The notes beneath the pieces were generated by a model. The model worked only from the letters and a program-made list of their open reading frames with translations. It was not told the DNA's origin and made no database searches. From assembly GCA_036725605.1 (NCBI GenBank), contig DAIMDW010000027.1:1-64000 (forward strand): DNA of 64,000 nucleotides, given 5' to 3'. Numbering within the stretch: position 1 is the first letter of the stretch; every line of letters starts with the position of its first letter. Shown piece after piece: positions 25,484 to 33,156 of the stretch. A program made the translations under genes and the position numbers. Source of the DNA: CALBTQ01 sp036725605. GTDB taxonomy: Bacteria; Lernaellota; Lernaellaia; Lernaellales; Lernaellaceae.

Positions 25484-26026
25484 ATGAGCGAAGCCATGGC
25501 CTGGCAAACGGCAACCGAGGCGAATCCGGAAAAGGAATCTTCCATCGCTCACCATCTGGCCGGCAAGTACATGACGTTCCGGTTGGCCAATGAGGTTTAC
25601 GGACTCGAGTTGCTCAAGGTGCGCGAGATCATCGGGATGATGGAAATCACCCGCGTCGCGCGCACGGCCGAGTACATCCGCGGCGTGATCAACCTGCGCG
25701 GCAAAGTGATTCCGGTCGTCGATCAGCGCCTGAAACTCGGCTTGGGCGCCACGGAAGTCACCGACCAGACGGTGATCATCGTGGTGCAGATCAACAGCGA
25801 GGGACAGGAACTGACGATGGGCATTCTCGTCGACGAGGTGCAGGAAGTGCTCAACATTCAGAGCCGGCAGATCGATCCGCCGCCGAATTTCGGCTCCGGC
25901 GGCATCGACGTGGATTTCATCCTCGGCGTCGGCAAGCACGAAAAGCGGGTCATCTTTTTGCTGGACATCGAAAAGGTGCTCAACAAAAAGGACAAAAAAC
26001 AATTGGAAGAAACGGCGGACCTGTAA
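25484..26026 (+). CDS. cheW: Chemotaxis coupling protein CheW
   Basis: A 180-residue single CheW domain: 'YMTFRLANEVYGLELLKVRE', 'RGVINLRGKVIPVVDQRLKL', 'MGILVDEVQEVLNI', 'ILGVGKHEKRVIFLLDIEKV'. It has a 30-residue N-terminal extension, longer than in E. coli CheW. It sits between cheA and the receptor gene and should couple them. Confidence 0.95.
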   Translation: MSEAMAWQTATEANPEKESSIAHHLAGKYMTFRLANEVYGLELLKVREIIGMMEITRVARTAEYIRGVINLRGKVIPVVDQRLKLGLGATEVTDQTVIIVVQINSEGQELTMGILVDEVQEVLNIQSRQIDPPPNFGSGGIDVDFILGVGKHEKRVIFLLDIEKVLNKKDKKQLEETADL

Positions 26027-26064
26027 CGGCCGCTGAAACGGTTTTCGGATAAAAGGAGAGGAAC

Positions 26065-28248
26065 ATGCCAGCCAAAGAAAACAAAGCGAGCCTGGAGCCC
26101 TGCTTCGAAAAGCACCTGCTGGGTGCGATCGCCACGCCGACCTTCGCCACCAACGCCAAGGGCGAGGTCACGTTCTGGAACAAGGCGATGACCGAACTGA
26201 CCGGCATCGAAAGCGCCGACATGCTGGGCAAGAAAGCCTGGACGGCGTTTTTCGCGCAGAAAACCAAGACCCCGGTGGAGATGGTGTTGCGCTCCGAGGA
26301 CGAGGAGATCGAGGAAGCCTTCACCGTCGAGCACAAAAACGAGGACCGGCGGCAGCAGGTGAAATTCCACGCGCGGCCCGTCATGGACGAGCAGGACGAG
26401 CTGTGCGGCGTGGTCGTCACGCTGGGAGCGAGCCGGCAAAGCGACGAATGGAAAGCGAAGTTCGACGTGGCGCTGCAGGATCTGAACGGCATCCCCACGC
26501 CGATCATGCGCATCAACCGCGACTACACCATCGAGTTTCTCAACAAGGCCGGCGCGGAACTGGTCGGTCTGACCTCGGAGCAGGCGGTGGGCCGCAAGTG
26601 TTACGACCTGTTCAAAACGCCGCACTGCAACACGCCCGAATGCCGCTGCCGTCAGGCGATGGAAACCGAGTCGATCCGCACCGGCGAAACGACCGCCGAC
26701 CCGACGGGCCTGAACCTGCCGATCCGCTACAGCGCTTCGCCGATTTACAACGACGCCGGGCAGGTCATGGGCGCGGTGGAGTTCGTCACCGACATCACCG
26801 AAACGAAAAACGCGCTCGACGACGCGCAGCTCAAGGTCGATTACCTGGACAACATCCCCACTCCGGTGATGGTGATCGACAAGAACTACTCGGTACAGTA
26901 CATGAACCCGGCCGGCGCGGCGGTACTGGGCTCGACGCCCGCGGCGGTGCGCGGCCGTCATTGCTACGATCTGTTCAAGACGCCGCACTGCAACACCGGC
27001 GAGTGCCGCTGCCGCCAGGCGATGGAAACCGAGTCGATCCGCACCGGCGAAACGACGGCCGATCCGCACGGTCTGAACCTGCCGATCGAGTACACCGGCG
27101 CGCCGATCAAGGACAAACACGGCAAGGTCATCGGCGCGTTGGAATACGTGGTGGACATCACCGCGCGCAAATCGGTGCTCAACGACATCGTCGGTCTGGC
27201 CGAGGCGCTGGCGTCCAACGATCTGACCAAGCTGGCGATCGGCGATTACGACGGTGACTACAAGCTGATCACCGATCACCTCAACCGCGGCATTCAGGCG
27301 CAGCACGCGGCGATGCTGTCGGTGGCCGATTCGGTCAATCAGATCAGCGCGGCGGCCGAGCAGATCGCTTCGAGCAGCCAGTCGGTGGCCGAAGGCGCTT
27401 CCGAGCAGGCCAGCTCGCTGGAAGAGACGTCCAGCAGCATGGAAGAGATGGCCAGCATGACCAAGCAGAACGCGGACAATTCGCGGCAGGCCAACTCGAT
27501 GGCGCAGCAGTCCAACGAATTGGCGTCGGTCGGCGCGCAGGCGATGAGCGAGATGGTCTCGGCGATGCAGAAGATCAAGGAATCGTCGCGCGGCACGGCG
27601 GCGATCATCAAGGACATCAACGAAATCGCGTTCCAGACCAACCTGCTGGCGCTCAACGCGGCGGTGGAAGCGGCGCGCGCGGGCGACGCCGGTCGCGGCT
27701 TCGCCGTGGTGGCCGAGGAAGTGCGCAACCTGGCGCAACGGGCCAAGGAAGCGGCGACGAAGACCGAAGCGCTGATTCAGGAATCGGGCCGGCTGGCCGA
27801 GGAAGGCGAGACCATCTCGACCGGCGTGAGCAAGAACCTGGCGGACATCGTTTCGTCGATCAGCAAGGCCGCGGATATCGTCAAGGAAATCGCGGCGGCA
27901 AGCGAAGAGCAGTCGCGCGGCATCGAGCAGATCAACAACGCGCTGGCGCAGATGGACAAGGTCACGCAGGCGAACGCGGCGAACTCGGAAGAGTCGTCGA
28001 GCGCTTCGGAGGAGTTGTCGAGCCAGTCGCAGGAACTGGCGGCGATGGTCGGCCGGTTCAAGCTCAATCGCGGCAAGCCCGACGCGCGGCACGTGCAGCA
28101 GGCCGCGGCCGCGCCGGCGTCGGGCAACGGCAAAACCAGAGGCAACGGCAACGGTCACGCGAAAAGCAACGGCGGCAACGGCCAGGCCAAGTACGCCCCC
28201 GAGGAACTGATCCCGCTGGAAGACGACCCGGTCTTCCAGGATTTCTAG
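26065..28248 (+). CDS. Soluble methyl-accepting chemotaxis protein with three PAS domains
   Basis: A 727-residue receptor without membrane helices. PAS1 covers about 15-120, PAS2 130-248 and PAS3 258-370. PAS2 and PAS3 each contain FKTPHCNTxECRCRQAM followed by ETESIRTGETTADP, with Cys at 179/188/193/195 and 300/309/314/316. This is near-identical and also conserved at DNA level, showing a recent tandem duplication. The conserved Cys group may bind a metal, heme or cluster. A HAMP-like linker and the MCP signalling domain follow ('AFQTNLLALNAAVEAARAGD', 'GRGFAVVAEEVRNLAQRAKE'). A Gly/Asn-rich tail ends in VFQDF, which fits the CheR-docking pentapeptide pattern. It probably senses an internal redox or metabolic signal. 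Confidence 0.9.
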   Translation: MPAKENKASLEPCFEKHLLGAIATPTFATNAKGEVTFWNKAMTELTGIESADMLGKKAWTAFFAQKTKTPVEMVLRSEDEEIEEAFTVEHKNEDRRQQVKFHARPVMDEQDELCGVVVTLGASRQSDEWKAKFDVALQDLNGIPTPIMRINRDYTIEFLNKAGAELVGLTSEQAVGRKCYDLFKTPHCNTPECRCRQAMETESIRTGETTADPTGLNLPIRYSASPIYNDAGQVMGAVEFVTDITETKNALDDAQLKVDYLDNIPTPVMVIDKNYSVQYMNPAGAAVLGSTPAAVRGRHCYDLFKTPHCNTGECRCRQAMETESIRTGETTADPHGLNLPIEYTGAPIKDKHGKVIGALEYVVDITARKSVLNDIVGLAEALASNDLTKLAIGDYDGDYKLITDHLNRGIQAQHAAMLSVADSVNQISAAAEQIASSSQSVAEGASEQASSLEETSSSMEEMASMTKQNADNSRQANSMAQQSNELASVGAQAMSEMVSAMQKIKESSRGTAAIIKDINEIAFQTNLLALNAAVEAARAGDAGRGFAVVAEEVRNLAQRAKEAATKTEALIQESGRLAEEGETISTGVSKNLADIVSSISKAADIVKEIAAASEEQSRGIEQINNALAQMDKVTQANAANSEESSSASEELSSQSQELAAMVGRFKLNRGKPDARHVQQAAAAPASGNGKTRGNGNGHAKSNGGNGQAKYAPEELIPLEDDPVFQDF

Positions 28249-28272
28249 ACCTTCTTTCCTCTTTTCCCATGA

Positions 28273-28300
28273 GACGGGGCGGTCTGGCCGCCGCCCCGTC
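28273..28300 (+). promoter_or_regulatory. Intra-operon hairpin between receptor and cheR
   Basis: GACGGGGCGG (28273-28282) pairs with CCGCCCCGTC (28291-28300), a perfect 10-bp stem with an 8-nt loop, just after the receptor stop. No U-tract follows, so it is not a full terminator. It could stabilise the upstream message or lower expression of cheR and later genes. Confidence 0.5.
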
Positions 28301-28329
28301 GCCACCTTTCGAAACGAGGAACACAACCG

Positions 28330-29151
28330 GTGAAACAAAAGGACTTTGAACGCTTTTGCTCGCTGGCCTACGACAAAGCCGGCATCCGCCTGCGCGACGG
28401 CAAAGAGGCGTTGGTCAGCGCCCGCGTCTCCAAGCGGATGCGCGCGCTGGACCTGCGCGATTTCAGCGACTACCTCGAAGTCCTGGACACGGACGAAAAC
28501 GAACTGATCCACTTCCTCGACGCGATCAGCACGAACTACACGAGTTTTTTCCGCGAACGCGAACATTTCAATTTGCTCACCGAGCATGTGCGGCAGTGGA
28601 TCGATCGCGGGCGGCAGCGGCTGCGCATCTGGTCGGCGGCTTCGTCCTCGGGCGAAGAACCCTACTCGCTGGCGATCACGATGGCCGAGGCGTTGAACGG
28701 CCGCGAGTTGGATTATCGCATTCTGGCCACCGACATTTCGCTGAGCGTGCTGCAACGCGGACAGGAGGGCGTGTACAGTTCGGCGGCGCTGACCAACGTG
28801 CCGCCGGAGTGGCGCGGCAAATATTTTCGCCGTTTGCGCGCCGCCCGCGACGACAACGAAAAATCGCCGCAATACGCGGTCAAAGACGAGCTGCGGCAGC
28901 GCATCGTGTTTCGGCACATGAACCTGAACGAGGTGCCCTACCCGTTGCGCGGGCCGTTGGACGCGGTGTTTTGCCGCAACGTGATGATCTACTTCGACAA
29001 AGACGTGCGACAACGGTTGATCAGTGAATTCGAACGGCTGCTGCGGCCGGGCGGACTGCTGATCGTCGGTCACACGGAAACGCTGACCGGCATTCGGCAT
29101 CGTTTCTCGACCGTCAAACCATCCGTTTATCGCATGCCGGAATTGCCATGA
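28330..29151 (+). CDS. cheR: Chemotaxis protein methyltransferase CheR
   Basis: A 273-residue SAM-dependent methyltransferase: N-terminal helical domain ('RLRDGKEALVSARVSKRMRA'), 'STNYTSFFRE', and SAM-site 'IWSAASSSGEEPYSLAITMA', with 'DAVFCRNVMIYFDKDVRQRL' and 'PGGLLIVGHTETL'. It starts with GTG at 28330, about 10 nt after GAGGA. It should methylate the receptor encoded just upstream. Its stop overlaps the cheD start (ATGA). Confidence 0.95.
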   Translation: MKQKDFERFCSLAYDKAGIRLRDGKEALVSARVSKRMRALDLRDFSDYLEVLDTDENELIHFLDAISTNYTSFFREREHFNLLTEHVRQWIDRGRQRLRIWSAASSSGEEPYSLAITMAEALNGRELDYRILATDISLSVLQRGQEGVYSSAALTNVPPEWRGKYFRRLRAARDDNEKSPQYAVKDELRQRIVFRHMNLNEVPYPLRGPLDAVFCRNVMIYFDKDVRQRLISEFERLLRPGGLLIVGHTETLTGIRHRFSTVKPSVYRMPELP

Positions 29152-29627
29152 ACACGATCACCGTCGACATCGCCGATATTCAGGTCACCGACGATCCGGA
29201 AAGCATGCTGGTGACCTACGCGCTGGGCTCGTGCATCGCCGTGATGGTCTACGATCCGGTGCGACGAACCGGCGGCATGATCCATTACATGCTGCCCAAT
29301 TCGCAGACCAACCCGGAAAAGGGTTTGGACAAACCCGGCATGTTCGCCGACCTGGGCGTGCCGTTGCTGTTCAAAAAAATGTACAGCCTCGGCAGCCGCA
29401 AAGAGGACCTGATCGTCAAGGTCGCCGGCGGCGGCAAGCTCTACGACGACAAGGGCATGTTCGAAATCGGCCAACGCAATTACATGGTGCTGCGCAAGAT
29501 CCTCTGGAAGAACAGCGTGATGATCTCGGCGGAGGACGTGGGCGGCAATCTGTCGCGGACCGCGCGGCTGTTCATGGCCGACGGGCGGGTGATCATCCGC
29601 GCCAACGGCGAGGAACGCGACCTGTAA
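29148..29627 (+). CDS. cheD: Chemoreceptor glutamine deamidase CheD
   Basis: A 159-residue CheD: 'LVTYALGSCIAVMVYDPVRR' carries the catalytic Cys, 'GGMIHYMLPN' the His, and 'VKVAGGG' with 'DVGGNLSRTARLFM' complete the signature. CheD deamidates receptor glutamines and, in other species, is regulated by CheC or CheY-P; a CheX/CheC-like gene lies nearby. Its ATG at 29148 overlaps the cheR stop. Confidence 0.95.
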   Translation: MNTITVDIADIQVTDDPESMLVTYALGSCIAVMVYDPVRRTGGMIHYMLPNSQTNPEKGLDKPGMFADLGVPLLFKKMYSLGSRKEDLIVKVAGGGKLYDDKGMFEIGQRNYMVLRKILWKNSVMISAEDVGGNLSRTARLFMADGRVIIRANGEERDL

Positions 29628-29662
29628 GGGCTCCGGCGCAAGAAGCCGGGGAAAGGAGCGCC

Positions 29663-30043
29663 ATGAGCTACAACATTCTGATCGTCGACGATTCGAGCAT
29701 CATCCGCTCGGTGGTGAAAAAAACGATCTCGATGGCCGGCGTGGACGTCGGCGAATTTTTCGAAGCGGCCAACGGCGTGGAGGCGCTGTCGTTGCTGGGG
29801 CGCAAGGGCATCGACGTGGTGTTCGCCGACATCAACATGCCGCAAATGAACGGCCTGGACCTGGTGGCGCACATGTGCTCGCGGCGCAACCTGGCGAAAA
29901 TTCCGGTGGTGATCGTCTCGACCGAACGCAGCCAGGAACGCATCGAACAGATGAAACAACAAGGCGTGCGCGCCTACATCAAAAAACCGTTCCGGCCCGA
30001 GGATTTCCGCCAGGTCGTGCAGGACGTCTTCGGCGCCGAATAG
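29663..30043 (+). CDS. cheY: CheY-type single-domain response regulator
   Basis: A 126-residue receiver without an output domain. The phospho-acceptor is Asp56 (VFADINMPQMNG), with acidic Asp9/10 (LIVDDSS), switch Ser in VIVSTERS, and Lys in AYIKKPF. GAAAGGAGCGCC precedes the ATG at 29663. It should be phosphorylated by CheA. No flagellar genes are in the window, so its target could be a motor or another system. Confidence 0.9.
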   Translation: MSYNILIVDDSSIIRSVVKKTISMAGVDVGEFFEAANGVEALSLLGRKGIDVVFADINMPQMNGLDLVAHMCSRRNLAKIPVVIVSTERSQERIEQMKQQGVRAYIKKPFRPEDFRQVVQDVFGAE

Positions 30044-30052
30044 GATTGGACC

Positions 30053-30535
30053 ATGAACGAGAACATTACCAATGACATGATCTGCGAGGCGGTCAGCCAG
30101 GTGCTGGCCGATATGGCTTTCATTTTCACCGAACCGGCCCCGGCGCATCTGCCCTGGAACGACGACGTGCTGACCGCGCACCTGCCCTTCGCCGGGCGCC
30201 AGCGCGGCACGCTGATTTTGAGCACCACGACTTCGCTGTGCGCGGAAATCGCGGCCAACCTGCTGGGCAGCGACGCGGCCGCCGATTACGACCCCGGTCA
30301 CTTCTGCGATTCGTGGGGCGAAATCGCCAACGTCGTGGGCGGCGTGCTGATGGAAAAAGCATACGGCACCAACCTCATCTGCCACCTGGGCATTCCGCAG
30401 GTGTCGCCCCCGCGCGAGGAAGCGCAAATCGAACTGCCGCGCACCGCGTTGTACGTCAGCTTGCTCGACGACGAGTGGCGGCGCATCGACGCGGCGGTGA
30501 TTCTGGAGCCCATGGCGCAGGCGGTCGGGGAGTAG
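30053..30535 (+). CDS. CheX/CheC-like phosphatase domain protein
   Basis: A 160-residue protein with the CheX/CheC fold pattern: 'MICEAVSQVLADMAFIFTEP', 'FAGRQRGTLILSTTTSLCAE', and the active-site helix 'DSWGEIANVVGGVLMEKAYG', where the E-x2-N pair is conserved. Only one such helix is seen, as in CheX and short CheC-like proteins. It should dephosphorylate CheY-P. It is encoded between cheY and cheB, 9 bp after cheY. Confidence 0.85.
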   Translation: MNENITNDMICEAVSQVLADMAFIFTEPAPAHLPWNDDVLTAHLPFAGRQRGTLILSTTTSLCAEIAANLLGSDAAADYDPGHFCDSWGEIANVVGGVLMEKAYGTNLICHLGIPQVSPPREEAQIELPRTALYVSLLDDEWRRIDAAVILEPMAQAVGE

Positions 30536-30537
30536 CG

Positions 30538-31563
30538 ATGGTCAAGGTGCTGGTCGTCGACGATTCCGCGGTCGTGCGGCGGATCCTGAGCAAGGAACTG
30601 GCGGCCGATCCGGAATTGGAGGTCGTCGGCGCCGCGCCCGATCCGTACGTGGCGCGCGACATGATCGTGCGCCTGGCGCCGGACGTGATCACGCTGGACC
30701 TGGAAATGCCGCGCATGGACGGCCTGAGTTTTCTCCAACGCCTGATGAAGCATTATCCGCTGCCGGTGATCATCGTTTCCTCGCTGACGCCGCGCGGCGG
30801 CGACCTGGCGATGGAGGCGATGGACTTGGGCGCGGTGGACGTGATGTGCAAGCCGGGCTCGGCCTACACCGTCGGTGAAATGACCGACGAGCTGCGCGAC
30901 AAGGTCAAAGCCGCCGCCCTGATCGACGTGAGCCGGCTGAGCAAGCGCAACGGCAAAACGTCCGCGACCGGCTACCGCCCTTCCCCGCTGAGGCGCACGA
31001 CCAACAAGATTCTGGCCATCGGCGCATCGACCGGCGGCACGACCGCGATCGCGCACCTGCTGCAACGCATGCCGCACAACGGCCCGGGGACGATCATCAC
31101 GCAGCACATGCCCGAACATTTCACGCGATCATTCGCCGAACGGCTGGACGCGAATTCGAAGATGACCGTCCGCGAGGCGAGCGACGGCGATTCGGTCGTG
31201 CCGGGCGTCGCGCTGGTCGCGCCGGGCAATAAGCATCTGCTGCTCAAACGCGACGGCGCGCGTTACTACGTCCAGGTGCGCACGGGACCGCCGGTCAACC
31301 GCCATCGACCGTCGGTGGACGTGATGTTCCGCTCGGTGGCGCTGGCGGCGGGGCAAAACGCGATCGGCGTGATCCTGACCGGCATGGGCCGTGACGGCGC
31401 GCTGGGCATGAAGGAAATGCGCGACGCGGGCGCGCACACCATCGGGCAGGACGAAACGAGCTGCGTCGTGTACGGCATGCCGCGCGCGGCCTACGAGGAA
31501 CAGGCCGTGTGCGAAGTCGCGCCGCTGGACGAGATTCTTACGCATATTTTGGCGCGCGCCTGA
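30538..31563 (+). CDS. cheB: Chemotaxis response regulator and methylesterase CheB
   Basis: A 341-residue protein. The receiver domain has Asp54 (TLDLEMPRMDG) and the CheB methylesterase domain has the catalytic triad Ser164 (IGASTGG), His190 (ITQHMPEHF) and Asp286 (TGMGRDGALG). The linker is short. It starts 2 bp after the preceding stop, so translation is probably coupled. It removes methyl groups added by CheR. Confidence 0.95.
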   Translation: MVKVLVVDDSAVVRRILSKELAADPELEVVGAAPDPYVARDMIVRLAPDVITLDLEMPRMDGLSFLQRLMKHYPLPVIIVSSLTPRGGDLAMEAMDLGAVDVMCKPGSAYTVGEMTDELRDKVKAAALIDVSRLSKRNGKTSATGYRPSPLRRTTNKILAIGASTGGTTAIAHLLQRMPHNGPGTIITQHMPEHFTRSFAERLDANSKMTVREASDGDSVVPGVALVAPGNKHLLLKRDGARYYVQVRTGPPVNRHRPSVDVMFRSVALAAGQNAIGVILTGMGRDGALGMKEMRDAGAHTIGQDETSCVVYGMPRAAYEEQAVCEVAPLDEILTHILARA

Positions 31564-31625
31564 AATCATTCCGATTATCTGCTACTATGCGATCCATCGA
31601 AATTTTCAATCGCAAAGGAGGAATG

Positions 31626-31862
31626 ATGGCGCCGACAAAAACCAAGAAAAAGCGCGACGTGGAAAAGGACTATCCGAAAAAACAGTTCATCCAGAAATTG
31701 CGGCGACTGGCCGACGCGCTGGAAAACGAAAAGTCCTTCCGCATTCAGGTCGCGGGCGAGCGGGTTTGCGTGCCCAAACGCGCGATCATCAACATCGAGC
31801 ACGAGCGCGGCAAGAAGGTCGAGGAAATCGAATTCCAGATGAAATGGAAGTTGGAGGAGTAA
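31626..31862 (+). CDS. Amphi-Trp domain protein
   Basis: A 78-residue protein with a Lys-rich N-terminus and the amphi-Trp domain: 'QFIQKLRRLADALENEKSFR', 'VAGERVCVPKRA', 'IEFQMKWKLEE'. The domain is small, found in bacteria and archaea, and of unknown function. Tandem ATGs lie at 31623 and 31626; I prefer the second, as GGAGG is only 1 nt from the first. The gene lies 62 bp after cheB and may be transcribed with it. Confidence 0.75.
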   Translation: MAPTKTKKKRDVEKDYPKKQFIQKLRRLADALENEKSFRIQVAGERVCVPKRAIINIEHERGKKVEEIEFQMKWKLEE

Positions 31863-31896
31863 CCTCCGCCGACAATATGTGCGCGGTGGACGTCGC

Positions 31897-32094
31897 TTAT
31901 TTGATTTTGAACAAGCGGGCGTTCACCGCCACGATCACCCCGCCGACGATAACCAATATCAGGTAATACACGCCGATCAACCATCCGGGCGATTGCGTCG
32001 GCCGGGCCAACGGGTTGAACATCAACACGACCAACACGATCACCACGCCGGCACTGACCACGTGCATCAACAGATTGAAAATGTTCGTTTTCAT
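31897..32094 (-). CDS. Small two-helix membrane protein
   Basis: A 65-residue protein with two hydrophobic segments ('VVSAGVVIVLVVLMF', 'LIGVYYLILVIVGGVIVAV') and a basic C-terminus (RLFKIK). The start at 32094 is chosen because the upstream in-frame extension is polar; GGCGGA lies upstream but is weak. I do not recognise a family. It is convergent with the amphi-Trp gene. Confidence 0.55.
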   Translation of the reverse strand: MKTNIFNLLMHVVSAGVVIVLVVLMFNPLARPTQSPGWLIGVYYLILVIVGGVIVAVNARLFKIK

Positions 32095-32196
32095 GATCCG
32101 CCCACCCATCGTTTTGTTGTTCTTATTATAACACATTCTCAAACGGGGAGCGAGAAGCGCCTCGGGACGGGACGGCGGCGCTCGTCAACGGTCCTT

Positions 32197-33156
32197 TTAC
32201 CGACGGCCCTCGGATTCCGTGGTGTTGTAGGTGCCCCACAAAATCTTGTCCCAGTTGGCCACGCGCATCGTCTGCAAGCGCGTGTCGACGTCGAAAATCA
32301 TGAACGCGGTTTTGTCGTAGCGCGTCGAGGCGCACACGTAATGCGGCGGACCGTACATTTCGCCGAACTGCAGCCACATGTGCAGATGCCCGGCAACGAC
32401 GAGTTTGATCGTCTCGCGATACTGCCGCAGCAACGACACCATGCCCAGGTCGGCGACCTCGTTCGGCTTGATGAGCATCAGCGGGTAATGGAAATAGATG
32501 ATCGTCGGTTTGCCCTGTTGCAGTTCGGCTTCGAGCCACTGCAACTGCGTTTCACCGAAGGAAGCGAGCATTTCGTTGTAGCTGCCGCTCGACGGGTCCT
32601 GCGTGTCGCCGAGGAAATTGTTCGCGGCGATGAATTTCCACCCTTTGTAATCGGTGCTGTAGTACGGGTCCAGGCCCCACTTCGCCTTGACCAGATCGTG
32701 CGTGAAGCCGCGGTCGATCGTACCGATGTCGTAATCGTGATTGCCCAGGCAAGGGTGAATCGGCATGTTGAAACCGTCGGCCAGTTCCTTGTACCGGTCG
32801 AAGCGCGTGTAATTTTCGAAATAGAAATCGTAGTCGGTCGACGGATAGTTGTGGATCACGTCGCCGACGTTGATCGCCAACTCGATGGCCGGGTTCATCG
32901 CGTTGAAAACGTCGCGCACGGCGGCCAGGCGGTTGGCCGAATGATAGATCTGCCATTCGTCGCCGGTGTAGAACTCGTCGATGATGTGCGTGTCGGCGAT
33001 GATGGCGAAGCGGAACGTGTCTTCGTCGGCCCTGGCCTGCGCCGCCGAAGAGGTCAGCAACGACGCGCCGCCGACGCTCAGCCCGGCGAAACCGGCGGCG
33101 GACATTTTCAGAAAATCGCGACGCGAAAAGCGGTTCATATCGTGATGCCGTTTCAT
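32197..33156 (-). CDS. Tat-exported calcineurin-like metallophosphoesterase
   Basis: A 319-residue protein with a twin-arginine signal (NRFSRRDFLKMSAAG). The metallophosphoesterase motifs are all present: FAIIADTHI, INVGDVIHN, PCLGNHDYD, IIYFHYPL and VVAGHLHMW. It should bind two metal ions in the periplasm and cleave a phosphoester; the substrate is unknown. The ATG at 33156 overlaps the upstream stop (ATGA), and GGAGGG is 8 nt upstream, so I prefer it to the ATG at 33138. It is translationally coupled to the large lipoprotein gene. Confidence 0.85.
   Translation of the reverse strand: MKRHHDMNRFSRRDFLKMSAAGFAGLSVGGASLLTSSAAQARADEDTFRFAIIADTHIIDEFYTGDEWQIYHSANRLAAVRDVFNAMNPAIELAINVGDVIHNYPSTDYDFYFENYTRFDRYKELADGFNMPIHPCLGNHDYDIGTIDRGFTHDLVKAKWGLDPYYSTDYKGWKFIAANNFLGDTQDPSSGSYNEMLASFGETQLQWLEAELQQGKPTIIYFHYPLMLIKPNEVADLGMVSLLRQYRETIKLVVAGHLHMWLQFGEMYGPPHYVCASTRYDKTAFMIFDVDTRLQTMRVANWDKILWGTYNTTESEGRR

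Noticed and set aside
25858..29100. Open frame of 1080 codons on the minus strand, opposite the chemotaxis receptor, cheR and the end of cheW
   Set aside because: It is antisense to strongly supported genes, has the biased residue use (Arg, Gly, His, Val) of a GC-rich shadow frame, and shows no domain.
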